Shown here one piece after another: positions 1-8,170 of a DNA stretch of 59,990 nt. Under the pieces are notes generated by a model. That model saw nothing but the letters and a program-made list of their open reading frames with translations. It did no database searches and had not been told where the DNA came from. A program made the translations under genes and the position numbers. Location: the NCBI GenBank assembly GCA_002385985.1, contig DGEO01000007.1:16871-76860 (forward strand). The letters run 5' to 3'. Each line of letters begins with the position of its first letter. Positions within the stretch are counted from its first letter, which is position 1. Source of the stretch: Anaerolineaceae bacterium UBA3924 (GTDB lineage: Bacteria; Chloroflexota; Anaerolineae; Anaerolineales; Anaerolineaceae).

Positions 1-578
1 TCGATGCGGATGGAGCGTTCCTCCGGCGAGCGCAGCGCGGCTTCCAGCCGTTCGATCACCCCCTGCTTCTCCAGGCTGCGGCCCGGCTGTCCGGCGGTGA
101 AGGTCCGCGTGCCAGCCAGCCATGCGCCAGGCGAGGCCGGGTAGGCATAGCGAGGCAGCACTTCCTGCTCAAGGTAGGCAGCCGCCTGCTGAGGATCGAA
201 AATCGCATCCAGCGGAATGTCAATCTCCGATCCGTTCCGGTTCCAGAGGTAATCCCAGTACCCCGCCAGCGCCGGTCGTTCCATCCAGGCCATCCTGGCC
301 TGGTCCAGCATGGCTTCCACATTCACCCGAAAGCCGAGCGATTCCGGCATGAGGTGAACCGCATCCTCACCAATCCGCAGCTCCACCGGCGCAGTGTAGA
401 CCGCCTTCAGCCGGTCAGCGGCTTCCTCCGGGGTCAGCCCGTCGACCGGAATGCCGCCCAGTCGCGAACTCTGCGGAAAAACGCTGTGGTAAGTCTCGTA
501 GCGGCTCCACTGGACCAAGCCCAGGGCTGCGGCGAGAAAGATCAGCGAGAAGGTGAGCCCAAGAAATACTTTTCTCAT
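1..578 (-). CDS. YoaR/VanW-type peptidoglycan-binding protein, 3' part missing
   Basis: The gene reads leftward off the window edge, so only about the first 192 residues are visible and no stop codon is seen. It begins with ATG at 578, a short Arg/Lys start and one hydrophobic stretch (about residues 4-21), consistent with a signal anchor. The next part, with the motif GGIPVDGLTPEEAADRL, matches the repeated domain (PG_binding_4, PF12229) found N-terminal to VanW domains in YoaR-like cell-surface proteins. A role at the cell envelope is family knowledge; the VanW part itself is outside the window. An extended -10 box lies just upstream (601-609). Product class is fairly sure, exact role unknown. 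Confidence 0.7.
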   Translation of the reverse strand, partial: MRKVFLGLTFSLIFLAAALGLVQWSRYETYHSVFPQSSRLGGIPVDGLTPEEAADRLKAVYTAPVELRIGEDAVHLMPESLGFRVNVEAMLDQARMAWMERPALAGYWDYLWNRNGSEIDIPLDAIFDPQQAAAYLEQEVLPRYAYPASPGAWLAGTRTFTAGQPGRSLEKQGVIERLEAALRSPEERSIRI

Positions 579-600
579 GGTCAAGATGATTCCACCCGGG

Positions 601-609
601 ATTGTACCA
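601..609 (-). promoter_or_regulatory. Extended -10 promoter of the YoaR-like gene
   Basis: On the minus strand the sequence reads TGGTACAAT, an extended -10 (TGnTACAAT), 22 bases before the ATG at 578. The same nine bases occur in front of the membrane subtilase gene at 16974-16982. No convincing -35 box is seen, as is usual for extended -10 promoters. Confidence 0.5.
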
Positions 610-656
610 GACCTGCCGGGGCGCGAACAGGCGCGGTAGTAGAACGGAATTTCCTG

Positions 657-662
657 TATAAT
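657..662 (+). promoter_or_regulatory. TATAAT -10 box, possibly for a leaderless transcript
   Basis: A perfect TATAAT ends 8 bases before the ATG at 671. Transcription would start about at the ATG itself, so either this mRNA is leaderless or translation starts at the in-frame ATG at 710. No good -35 is visible. Confidence 0.4.
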
Positions 663-670
663 GATCGGCG

Positions 671-1603
671 ATGGAACCCTCAGCCAGATCGACACCGCAG
701 CGTGAACCCATGGAACCGCCCGCAGACGGTCATGACAACCTGACCCTCACCGCGGAGCAGCTGCAGGCTTACCGCGCGTGCACCTACCGCTGGAATCCCC
801 CGGACCGGGTCCGCAGCGTGGAGGAGGCGGTGGAGTTTGTCAACCAGCGTGGGTTTGTTTTCCTCTACGCCAACAAGGGAGTGCTCATGCCCAGCCTGTG
901 GACCGCCGTGGCCGGCAACCGGCCGGTCCCCCGCGCCCACAACGATCCTGGCCAGGTCATCTGGGACTGGAAGGACAGTTCGCTTGGCAAGCGGCTCTGG
1001 TATTATTCCCGCCTGCTGCGCCGGCGCAACACCCTGGTCTCGCTGGACATGCTGCCCTGCTTCTACGCCCTGTCACCCAACTACGGCGACCCGGAAAACG
1101 ATTACCTGGAACAGTACGAACAGGGCCTGATGACCCGGGAAGCACGCATGGTTTACGAAGCCATCCTGTTCAAGGGAAAAATGAACGCCCTGGACCTGCG
1201 CCAGGAGGCCGGCCTGGCCAGCAATGAGTCTCTCAGCCGCTTCAACCGCGCGCTCGAGGACCTTCAGGTGGAAATGAAGATCGTTCCTGTGGGCGTCGCT
1301 CATGTAGGAGCCTGGAACTATGCCTTCATTTACGACGCCACCCACCGTCACTTCCCGGACCTGGACGCCCGCACCCGCCCGATCGGCGAGTGGCAGGCCC
1401 GCGAGACCCTGCTTCTGGCCTACCTGCGATCGATCGGGGCGGCTACGGTGCGCGAAATCGACCATGTCTTCCGCTGGTCCCCGGACCTGGTCCGCCGGGT
1501 AATCCGGCGGCTGGAGGAGCGGGGTGAGGTCCGCTCCGGCATCCGGCTGGAAGGCGGCAAGGATACGCTGGTCGCTCACCTCGACATGCTCGATCACAAT
1601 TGA
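671..1603 (+). CDS. AlkZ-related winged-helix protein (YcaQ/HTH_42-like)
   Basis: This 310-residue protein resembles AlkZ/YcaQ-type proteins, built from repeated winged-helix units and linked in the family to repair of alkylated or crosslinked DNA. Visible signs are the segment FVNQRGFVFLYANKG, a Trp-rich central part (VIWDWKD, LWYYSRLL), and C-terminal winged-helix-like parts (TVREIDHVFRWSPDLVRRVI). I do not see the QxR/QxD catalytic motif of true AlkZ glycosylases, so it is better called AlkZ-related and may lack glycosylase activity. The start is uncertain: ATG 671 lies directly after a -10 box, while the second Met (710) lacks a clear ribosome site. It is monocistronic, 69 bases before the large GH13 gene. 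Confidence 0.6.
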   Translation: MEPSARSTPQREPMEPPADGHDNLTLTAEQLQAYRACTYRWNPPDRVRSVEEAVEFVNQRGFVFLYANKGVLMPSLWTAVAGNRPVPRAHNDPGQVIWDWKDSSLGKRLWYYSRLLRRRNTLVSLDMLPCFYALSPNYGDPENDYLEQYEQGLMTREARMVYEAILFKGKMNALDLRQEAGLASNESLSRFNRALEDLQVEMKIVPVGVAHVGAWNYAFIYDATHRHFPDLDARTRPIGEWQARETLLLAYLRSIGAATVREIDHVFRWSPDLVRRVIRRLEERGEVRSGIRLEGGKDTLVAHLDMLDHN

Positions 1604-1621
1604 GAAGCGCCCGGCGCAATG

Positions 1622-1627
1622 TATAAT
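1622..1627 (+). promoter_or_regulatory. TATAAT -10 box before the large GH13 gene
   Basis: TATAAT lies 45 bases upstream of the ATG at 1673, which has an AAGGAG ribosome site at 1661-1666. The box argues against the longer reading frame starting at 1619, which would begin inside the promoter. Confidence 0.45.
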
Positions 1628-1672
1628 TATCTCGAGGCCCTGACCACAGCCCGGAGATTCAAGGAGTGCGCC

Positions 1673-4600
1673 ATGCGAGAGTTTCACGTTTCCCGTCTTT
1701 CCCGGGATCGATACCAGTTCGACGAGTCACTGTACAGTCTGAACGGAAACGTGATATTCGCCAATTTCCATGCCGTGCGGCAGTTTGCCGAGAAGATTAA
1801 CCAACGGCGTGACCTGGTCAACTACCCGGAGCAGACCGTCCGGGCAGGCCAACTCAATGCTATGGGCCTGATCGACGAAATCCTGCACCTGGTGGTCGAA
1901 CTGTACCGGGTGCAAATCAACCCGAACGTGATGGAGCAGGCCTACGCCCACCTGCAGGAGCGCATCGGCGCCGCCGAGTTGGACCGTGCGCTAGGACAGT
2001 TCACCGCTCTTTTCCCGCCGCTGAGCGTGTACCGAGGCGAAATCAGCGAGACGGACTATCTGGCCGGGGAAACAGATGGCCTTTCCAATAAGGCGATCAC
2101 CCTGGAAGAGATGCTCATGCTCTGGGTGACCAATAAAAACCCGGCCTGCAGTCCCTTCCTCGAGCTGTTTGACGAAGAGCCGCTGGCTTCCAGCACAGCC
2201 TACCTGCGGGTCATTCTTGAACTGGCTGCATTCTTCGAGGATCAGCCCCCCTTTGGACCGGACCAGCAGAACCTGGTGGAGATGCTCCGCAGCCCGGCGC
2301 TGGCAGTGCCGCACTCCCTCTCCGGCCAGCTGGATTACATCCGCGAGCACTGGAGCGACCTGCTCGGTTCCTTCCTGTACCGCCTGCTCAGCAGCCTGGA
2401 CCTGATCAGCGAGGAAGAGCGCCTGCGCGGCCTGGGCCCCGGCCCGGTGCCCATCCCGGTCTTCGACCCTGCGGCGCTGGCGGGCATGGGTGCGGAGGCT
2501 GAGGTGGAGCGCTTCAGCGAGGACCGCGAGTGGATGCCGCGCCTGGTGCTGATCGCCAAGAACACCTATGTCTGGCTGTCCCAGCTGAGCAAGAAATACG
2601 ATCGTCCCATCCGCCATCTGGACGACATCCCGGAGGAAGAGCTGCGCCAGCTGGCCGACTGGGGCTTCACCGGCCTGTGGCTAATCGGCCTGTGGGAGCG
2701 CAGCCAGGCCTCCGCCCGGATCAAGCAGCTCGGCGGCAACCAGGAGGCCATCGCTTCGGCCTACTCCATCGCCGAATACCGCATCGCCGACGATCTGGGC
2801 GGCGAGCCGGCCTATGAGGCCTTACGCGAAATGGCCTGGCGGTATGGAATCCGCCTGGCCAGCGATATGGTCCCCAACCACATGGGCATCGATTCCTCCT
2901 GGGTGCTCGAACACCCGGACTGGTTCATCCACCAGGATTACAGCCCCTTCCCCTCCTACACCTTCTCCGGCCCGGACCTTTCGCCCGACAGCCGGGTGAG
3001 CATCTATCTGGAAGATCACTATTACACCCGCGCCGACGCGGCCGTGGTGTTCAAGCGCGTCGATAACCAGACCGGCGCCGTCCAGTACATTTATCACGGC
3101 AACGACGGCACCAGCATGCCCTGGAACGACACCGCCCAGCTGAATTACCTCAACCCCGAGGTGCGCGAAGCGGTCATCCAGACCATTCTGGAAGTGGCCC
3201 GGCGCTTCCCCATCATCCGCTTCGACGCCGCCATGACCCTGGCCAAGCGCCACTACCAGCGGCTGTGGTTCCCCGAACCCGGCACAGGCGGTGACATCCC
3301 CTCCCGGGCCGAGCACGCCATGTCGCGGGAGCAGTTCAACCAGCTGATGCCCGAGGAGTTCTGGCGGGAAGTCGTGGACCGTGTCTCCCGCGAAGTGCCC
3401 GACACGCTGCTGCTGGCGGAGGCCTTCTGGATGATGGAAGGTTACTTCGTGCGCTCTCTGGGCATGCACCGGGTATACAACTCGGCTTTCATGAACATGC
3501 TTCGCAACGAGAACAACGCAGAGTACCGCCAGGTGATCAAGAACACTCTGGAGTTCGATCCGGAGATCCTGAAGCGCTACGTCAACTTCGTTAACAACCC
3601 CGACGAGCGCACAGCCGTCGAGCAGTTCGGCAAGGGCGACAAATACTTCGGCGTGGCCTTGCTGATGGCCACCATGCCCGGCCTGCCAATGTTCGGCCAC
3701 GGGCAGGTGGAGGGCTTTGCCGAGAAGTACGGGATGGAGTTCAAGCGGCCCTACTGGGACGAGCAGCCAGACCCCTACTTGATGGAACGCCACCGCCGCG
3801 AAATTTTCCCCCTGCTGCACCGCCGCCACCTGTTCTCCGGCGTGCAGAACTTCCTGCTGTACGATTTCTTCGAGCCGGGCGGGCAGGTGAACGAAAACGT
3901 GTTCGCCTACTCCAACTCAGCCGGCGGAGAGCACGCACTGGTGGTGTACAACAATCGCTACGCCGAAGCCAGGGGCTGGATTCGCACCTCCGCCGGTTAC
4001 GCGGTGAAGCTGCCCGGTGGAGACAGGCAGATCGCCCAGCGCACCCTGGCCGAGGGCCTGAACCTGCACTCCGGCCCCGACCGGTTCGTGATCATGCGTG
4101 ATTCCATCACCAACCTGGAGCACATCTTCCCCAGCCAGCAGCTGGCCGATCAGGGCCTGTACCTGGAGCTGGGCGCTTACCAGTACCACGCCTTCCTCGA
4201 CATCCGCGAGGTGAGCGACGACGCCAGCCACTCGCTGCGCTACCTGAGCGAATACCTGAACGGCCGCGGCGTCCCGAGCATCGAACAGGCCCTGCGGGAA
4301 CTGCTGCTGGCCCCGGTTCAGGAACCCTTCCGCCAGATCGCCAATCCGGGATATCTGGGCTACCTGCTGAACCAGCGCCTGGACGCTGAACACACCACCA
4401 TCCCGGAGGAGGTCCTGGATGAGGCTGGATATAAGCTGAACGCGCTGCTCAGCGGGCTGCAGCAGATGACCGGTTACGACCGTCACCAGGACGAGATCAT
4501 CGTCGAAACCCTGCGCAGGCTGGAAACCGCGCTCAAGCTGGGCAGCCTGGAGGCCCACTTCCCCGTCCCGGGCGGAAAGCGCTACCTGGCAGCCGTAGAG

Positions 4601-5164
4601 TACCTGAAATCCGGGCTGCAGGAGGACACAGCCAGGTGGGTCGCCCTGTTCTCCTGGATCTTCCTGCACAACCTGGGCCGGCTGGCCGGCGAGGACGGGT
4701 GCGAGACCCGCTCTCAGTCCTGGATGGAGGAGATGCAGCTGGGCGGCCTGATCGTGCGCGCCTGCCAGGAGATGGGGCTTCCTGAGAATGCCTGCCGCAC
4801 CCTGGATTTGACCGTCTACCTGCTCATCGGCCAGCAGGCCTGGTACAGCACCTGGGGCGACGCCCCGCTGAACGAGCTGCTCTCGCACTGGCTATCGCAG
4901 GAGGACATCCGCCGCTACCTGGGCGTCAACCGCTACAAAGACGTGCTCTGGTTCAACAAGGAAGCCCTGGAGGAGTTCACCTGGTGGATGACCCTGCTGT
5001 CGGTGATGGAGGCCAGCCCTTCGGCTGAGGTGTCGGCCAACCAGTTCATTGAAACGCTGATCCACAGCCATGAAATCGCCAGCGCCATCCTGGCCGCGGC
5101 GGAGGAATCGGGCTACCAGGTGAGCCGGCTGATCGACGGGCTGAAAAAGCAGGCAGTCGAATAA
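1673..5164 (+). CDS. Large GH13 (alpha-amylase superfamily) protein
   Basis: 1163 residues, about twice a usual alpha-amylase. Residues 1 to about 290 form a helical N-terminal domain of unknown type, a GH13 barrel fills about 290-730, and a C-terminal part of about 400 residues is unrecognised. Barrel motifs: region I DMVPNHMG at D398, region II RFDAA with nucleophile D518, region III AEAF with acid/base E583, region IV NNPDE with D644. The usual His of region IV (NHD) is Pro, as also happens in the GlgE maltosyltransferase branch, so transglycosylation is possible. There is no signal peptide, so it should act in the cytoplasm on alpha-glucans. Start ATG 1673 is supported by AAGGAG at 1661. 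The gene converges with the next one, 15 bases apart. Family certain, substrate unknown. Confidence 0.85.
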   Translation: MREFHVSRLSRDRYQFDESLYSLNGNVIFANFHAVRQFAEKINQRRDLVNYPEQTVRAGQLNAMGLIDEILHLVVELYRVQINPNVMEQAYAHLQERIGAAELDRALGQFTALFPPLSVYRGEISETDYLAGETDGLSNKAITLEEMLMLWVTNKNPACSPFLELFDEEPLASSTAYLRVILELAAFFEDQPPFGPDQQNLVEMLRSPALAVPHSLSGQLDYIREHWSDLLGSFLYRLLSSLDLISEEERLRGLGPGPVPIPVFDPAALAGMGAEAEVERFSEDREWMPRLVLIAKNTYVWLSQLSKKYDRPIRHLDDIPEEELRQLADWGFTGLWLIGLWERSQASARIKQLGGNQEAIASAYSIAEYRIADDLGGEPAYEALREMAWRYGIRLASDMVPNHMGIDSSWVLEHPDWFIHQDYSPFPSYTFSGPDLSPDSRVSIYLEDHYYTRADAAVVFKRVDNQTGAVQYIYHGNDGTSMPWNDTAQLNYLNPEVREAVIQTILEVARRFPIIRFDAAMTLAKRHYQRLWFPEPGTGGDIPSRAEHAMSREQFNQLMPEEFWREVVDRVSREVPDTLLLAEAFWMMEGYFVRSLGMHRVYNSAFMNMLRNENNAEYRQVIKNTLEFDPEILKRYVNFVNNPDERTAVEQFGKGDKYFGVALLMATMPGLPMFGHGQVEGFAEKYGMEFKRPYWDEQPDPYLMERHRREIFPLLHRRHLFSGVQNFLLYDFFEPGGQVNENVFAYSNSAGGEHALVVYNNRYAEARGWIRTSAGYAVKLPGGDRQIAQRTLAEGLNLHSGPDRFVIMRDSITNLEHIFPSQQLADQGLYLELGAYQYHAFLDIREVSDDASHSLRYLSEYLNGRGVPSIEQALRELLLAPVQEPFRQIANPGYLGYLLNQRLDAEHTTIPEEVLDEAGYKLNALLSGLQQMTGYDRHQDEIIVETLRRLETALKLGSLEAHFPVPGGKRYLAAVEYLKSGLQEDTARWVALFSWIFLHNLGRLAGEDGCETRSQSWMEEMQLGGLIVRACQEMGLPENACRTLDLTVYLLIGQQAWYSTWGDAPLNELLSHWLSQEDIRRYLGVNRYKDVLWFNKEALEEFTWWMTLLSVMEASPSAEVSANQFIETLIHSHEIASAILAAAEESGYQVSRLIDGLKKQAVE

Positions 5165-5179
5165 GACTGAAGATCTTTG

Positions 5180-6187
5180 TCAGCGCGCGCTGCGGCTCCC
5201 CATCCTGGACGCCAGCAGCAGTACCGCCCCTGCTGCCGTACCCAGCCCGGACCAGACCGCGCCGGAGAGCATGAAGCGACGCTCCACCACCCGGAAAAGG
5301 CTCTTCAAATACTCCGCCCCTTCTGCGGGAAAGGCCGGAACCAGCGCCAGCGCTCCGGAAGTCACCCAGCGGGCCAGCAGGACGATCACCCCGACCAGGA
5401 TGATGCTGGCGATCCCCGCCGCCAGCGCCGCCCATCCGGTTACTTGCGCCGCCTGCCGCAGGCTGCGGACCGAGAACAGGAACACCAGCGCGATCAGGCC
5501 CAGCGTGATGAACGGAACCCACGGCAGCGCGGACCGGGCGATGCGGTACCAGGGCCACCAGGTCGGGTTCTGCCACTCCTCCGCCGTAAGCTCTGCAAAC
5601 CGGGGCATCTGAGCGGCGTTCTGCTCGATGCGCGCCTGCGCCAGTCCGACAACCACCGGCTGCAGCGCTTGCCCGGGCTGGCAGTTGGGCATTTCCGTGA
5701 TCGAACCGTTCAGCGCTTCGCCGGCCAGCCCCAGCAGCTGCTCGGCCGTGCACGGCGGCCACGAGCTCACCACAACTTCCGCCATGTCCCGGCTGTGGGC
5801 AGTGATATTGTTTTTCAGTGGTTCCAGATCCAGGCTGGTGACCGGCGCATTCGCTTCCAGATTCAGATAGGCCAGTGCACCGGTCGCCAGCCGCGCCAGC
5901 TGAGCCTCCGGCCAACCCGCCGGCAGGATCCGGCCGGCCATTTCCTCCCGGTCCTGCGCATCCAGGTACTGCAGCACCGGATCCCCCACCAGCCCCGGGC
6001 CGGAGTCAGACCCGGCCAGCCAGTCGATGACCATCTCTCGCAGAGCCGGATCCCCTCGCCGGGATTCAATGGCCTGGAGATAAACGGACTCGTTCAAATA
6101 GACCAGCTGCAGGGGAATGCTGATCAAAGACTGGCTGATCAGCGCGAACAACAGCACCCCCAGGAGGAACAGGAAAAAAACTCGCAT
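5180..6187 (-). CDS. Membrane protein of unknown function
   Basis: 335 residues. One hydrophobic helix sits at residues 5-25, then about 200 mostly soluble residues containing Trp-Pro patches and two Cys (SWPPCTAEQ and MPNCQP), which may form a disulfide outside the membrane. Three hydrophobic helices follow near the C-terminus (about 227-247, 255-280, 308-330). I do not recognise the family. ATG 6187 is preferred because the longer frame to 6256 would begin inside the promoter palindrome. It is divergent from the pterin dehydratase gene and shares the symmetrical -10 region at 6244-6255. Confidence 0.65.
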   Translation of the reverse strand: MRVFFLFLLGVLLFALISQSLISIPLQLVYLNESVYLQAIESRRGDPALREMVIDWLAGSDSGPGLVGDPVLQYLDAQDREEMAGRILPAGWPEAQLARLATGALAYLNLEANAPVTSLDLEPLKNNITAHSRDMAEVVVSSWPPCTAEQLLGLAGEALNGSITEMPNCQPGQALQPVVVGLAQARIEQNAAQMPRFAELTAEEWQNPTWWPWYRIARSALPWVPFITLGLIALVFLFSVRSLRQAAQVTGWAALAAGIASIILVGVIVLLARWVTSGALALVPAFPAEGAEYLKSLFRVVERRFMLSGAVWSGLGTAAGAVLLLASRMGSRSAR

Positions 6188-6243
6188 AAGAATTATCCAA
6201 CTGCCTTTTCGCCGGGCGGTGCCGGAATGTATTTTGACATTCT

Positions 6244-6255
6244 TGATTATAATCA
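6244..6255. promoter_or_regulatory. Palindromic -10 element between divergent genes
   Basis: TGATTATAATCA is a perfect 12-base palindrome giving TATAAT on the plus strand (6248-6253) and TATAAT on the minus strand (6246-6251). It lies between the gene starting at 6287 (+) and the one starting at 6187 (-), at distances that suit both. A TTGACA at 6234-6239 is only 8 bases from the plus TATAAT, so it is not its -35. A closely similar core recurs at 37700-37709, also between divergent genes. Confidence 0.5.
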
Positions 6256-6286
6256 TAGTAGTTCGGGCGAGAGGGGAGTGACAATA

Positions 6287-6640
6287 GTGAATGATTTACA
6301 TGAACTGCGCTGCGTACCCTGCCGGGGCGATGAACCGCCCATGGATCGGGCGAAAGCAGAAGAACTGCACACCCGGATACCGGAATGGGAGCTGGATGAC
6401 AGCTCGGGCGAACTGAAACTAATCCGCAAATTCAAATTCCGCAATTTTAAAGAAGCGCTTGATTTCACCAACAAGATCGGCCAGATTGCCGAGGAGGAGG
6501 ATCACCATCCAGCCATCCTGACTGAATGGGGTCAGGTGACGGTATCCTGGTGGACTCACAAGATCCACGGGCTGCACCAGAACGATTTCATCATGGCAGC
6601 AAGGACTGACCGCCTCTACCCAGACCGACAAGAGAAATGA
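6287..6640 (+). CDS. 4a-hydroxytetrahydrobiopterin (pterin-4a-carbinolamine) dehydratase
   Basis: 117 residues, the usual length. The family enzyme dehydrates 4a-hydroxytetrahydropterin during pterin recycling after aromatic amino acid hydroxylation; in bacteria without such hydroxylases its role is less certain. Signature residues are clear: EEEDHHPAI near position 66, then VTVSWWTHKIHGLHQNDF. GTG 6287 is chosen because GAGGGGA (6271-6277) sits 9 bases ahead, whereas the in-frame GTG at 6278 touches the ribosome site. The CBS-domain gene follows after 28 bases, so the two are probably co-transcribed from the 6248 -10 box. Confidence 0.88.
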   Translation: MNDLHELRCVPCRGDEPPMDRAKAEELHTRIPEWELDDSSGELKLIRKFKFRNFKEALDFTNKIGQIAEEEDHHPAILTEWGQVTVSWWTHKIHGLHQNDFIMAARTDRLYPDRQEK

Positions 6641-6668
6641 GCCATTGGATGTTTCCAGGGAGGTATGC

Positions 6669-7082
6669 ATGTCTCACAAGGTTCGCGATTGGATGAGCTC
6701 ACCGGTGATCGTGGTCGATCCTGATTCAAGCGTGTCCTACGCAATGACCCTGATGCGCCGCCGTAACATCAGCAGCCTGGTCGTTGTCCTGGAAGGATCC
6801 CCGCCCACCTACGGCATCATTACCACCACAGACATCCACGAAAAAATCATCGGTCAGGATCGCTCACCGGCCGAAACCCGCGTGCGAGAAATCATGACCG
6901 CTCCGGTGACCTCCGCGCACCCGGACTGGACGCTGAAAGAATGCTCTACCGTGATGATGGAGAACAACATCCATCACATGCCGGTCTGCGATGAAGGATT
7001 GAACCTGGTGGGGATGATCTCCGCCACCGACCTGTTCATCGCCGCGGAAGAGACGGGCTGGGAGGAATTCGTCAGCGAGTAA
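6669..7082 (+). CDS. CBS-domain pair protein
   Basis: 137 residues made almost entirely of two CBS motifs: the first begins VRDWMSSPVIVVDPDSSV, the second VREIMTAPVTSAHPDW. CBS pairs (Bateman modules) bind adenine nucleotides or related ligands and act as regulatory sensors; stand-alone ones often control partner enzymes. The partner is not evident here. ATG 6669 has GGGAGG at 6658-6663. It is the second gene of a pair with the pterin dehydratase and converges with panE. Confidence 0.85.
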   Translation: MSHKVRDWMSSPVIVVDPDSSVSYAMTLMRRRNISSLVVVLEGSPPTYGIITTTDIHEKIIGQDRSPAETRVREIMTAPVTSAHPDWTLKECSTVMMENNIHHMPVCDEGLNLVGMISATDLFIAAEETGWEEFVSE

Positions 7083-7108
7083 CCGCTGCGGCAGCTGGCT
7101 GTCGGTGA

Positions 7109-8170
7109 TCAGCGGCCGGACGACTGCCGCCAGAGGGCCAGCAGCTTCTCCGGCTGACCGGCAAACTCGGCGCGGGGGATCTCTCCGCGCACGATGCGCT
7201 CCAGCGTATCCGTCAGCAGCCGGTTGACCGGCGCGGGCACTCCCGCCTGCTGGCCGAAGCGCACCACCGCTCCATTGAGGTAGCCGACTTCGCTGCGAGT
7301 ACGGCCCATCGCCAGGTCCACATGGAAGGAGGGCATCTTTTCACCGCGCCCCCCGCCCACGGCCCGCACGAGCAGCGGCCGGCTGACTGCCGCAGGCAGC
7401 CGCCAGATGGCCCAGGCCAGCAGCCGAACCGGCGTGCCGGGCAGATTGACCACCGGGTACCCCAGCGCCCGCATCACCCGCAGGGCCTCCCGAAGCTGCT
7501 CCATCTCAAGCCGGAACAGCCCGGGATGGGCGTATATCCTGCCTGGCGGCCAGTCCAGAATGGCGGAGGTGGCGTTGCCAATCAGGTTGGTCAGCATTTT
7601 GGACCACTTCATCCCCTGCGGATGGTTGAACGCCTGCGCTTTCAACCCGGCGGCGTTGAAGGCGTTCACCAGCACCGGGGACAGAAGATGGTTCGATCCA
7701 ATCCCGGTGCCGCGCAGCTTTTCCACGGCCACATCGCCCACGCCCCGCCGGCTGACGGCGGTGGTCACCGTCCCGGCGATCACGCGCTCTTTGCCCAGCA
7801 CCTTCGCCAGCGCTGCTTCATTTTCCACCCCGTTCTGCAGGCTCAGCACCGGCGGCAGAGCCACAGCGTAAGGAGCCAGGCTTTCTGCCAGCGCGGCGGT
7901 ATCGAAGGATTTCACCGCCAGCAGCGCCGTGTCAAAGGGTCCCTGGCCTAAAGCTTCGTCCAGTGAGGTGGCCATCCGGGGCGCGCCAACCACCCGCTCC
8001 TCTCCGTTCAGGCGCAGGCGCAGGCCGCGCTCGCGCAGTTCCGGGATCACATCCGGCCGTTCGATGAAAACCACCCTATGTCCGGACAGCGCCAGGCTGC
8101 CGCCGATATACGTTCCGATGGCGCCGGCTCCAAAGCACAGAATCGACAGCGGGTTAGTCTCAGCTGGCAT
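7109..8170 (-). CDS. panE: 2-dehydropantoate 2-reductase (ketopantoate reductase family)
   Basis: 353 residues. The N-terminal Rossmann motif GAGAIGTYIGG binds NADP(H); the mid region with KSFDTAALAESLAP and LQNGVENE, and the C-terminal ApbA_C part containing the conserved KMLTNLIGNATSAI, fit ketopantoate reductase, which makes pantoate for coenzyme A. Family members also include other 2-keto acid reductases, so the substrate is inferred. ATG 8170 has AAGGTG just upstream and overlaps the end of fmt by 11 bases, indicating co-translation in an fmt-panE operon. Confidence 0.8.
   Translation of the reverse strand: MPAETNPLSILCFGAGAIGTYIGGSLALSGHRVVFIERPDVIPELRERGLRLRLNGEERVVGAPRMATSLDEALGQGPFDTALLAVKSFDTAALAESLAPYAVALPPVLSLQNGVENEAALAKVLGKERVIAGTVTTAVSRRGVGDVAVEKLRGTGIGSNHLLSPVLVNAFNAAGLKAQAFNHPQGMKWSKMLTNLIGNATSAILDWPPGRIYAHPGLFRLEMEQLREALRVMRALGYPVVNLPGTPVRLLAWAIWRLPAAVSRPLLVRAVGGGRGEKMPSFHVDLAMGRTRSEVGYLNGAVVRFGQQAGVPAPVNRLLTDTLERIVRGEIPRAEFAGQPEKLLALWRQSSGR

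Noticed and set aside
1619..1672. Upstream ATG extending the large GH13 protein by 18 residues
   Set aside because: The TATAAT box at 1622-1627 lies inside this stretch, and AAGGAG precedes ATG 1673.
6234..6253. TTGACA and TATAAT as a -35/-10 pair
   Set aside because: They are only 8 bases apart; a sigma-70 promoter needs about 17.
5177..6640. 487-codon open frame on the plus strand covering the membrane protein and the pterin dehydratase
   Set aside because: Only the last 117 codons encode a real protein; the first part is antisense to the membrane protein gene and contains the promoter region.
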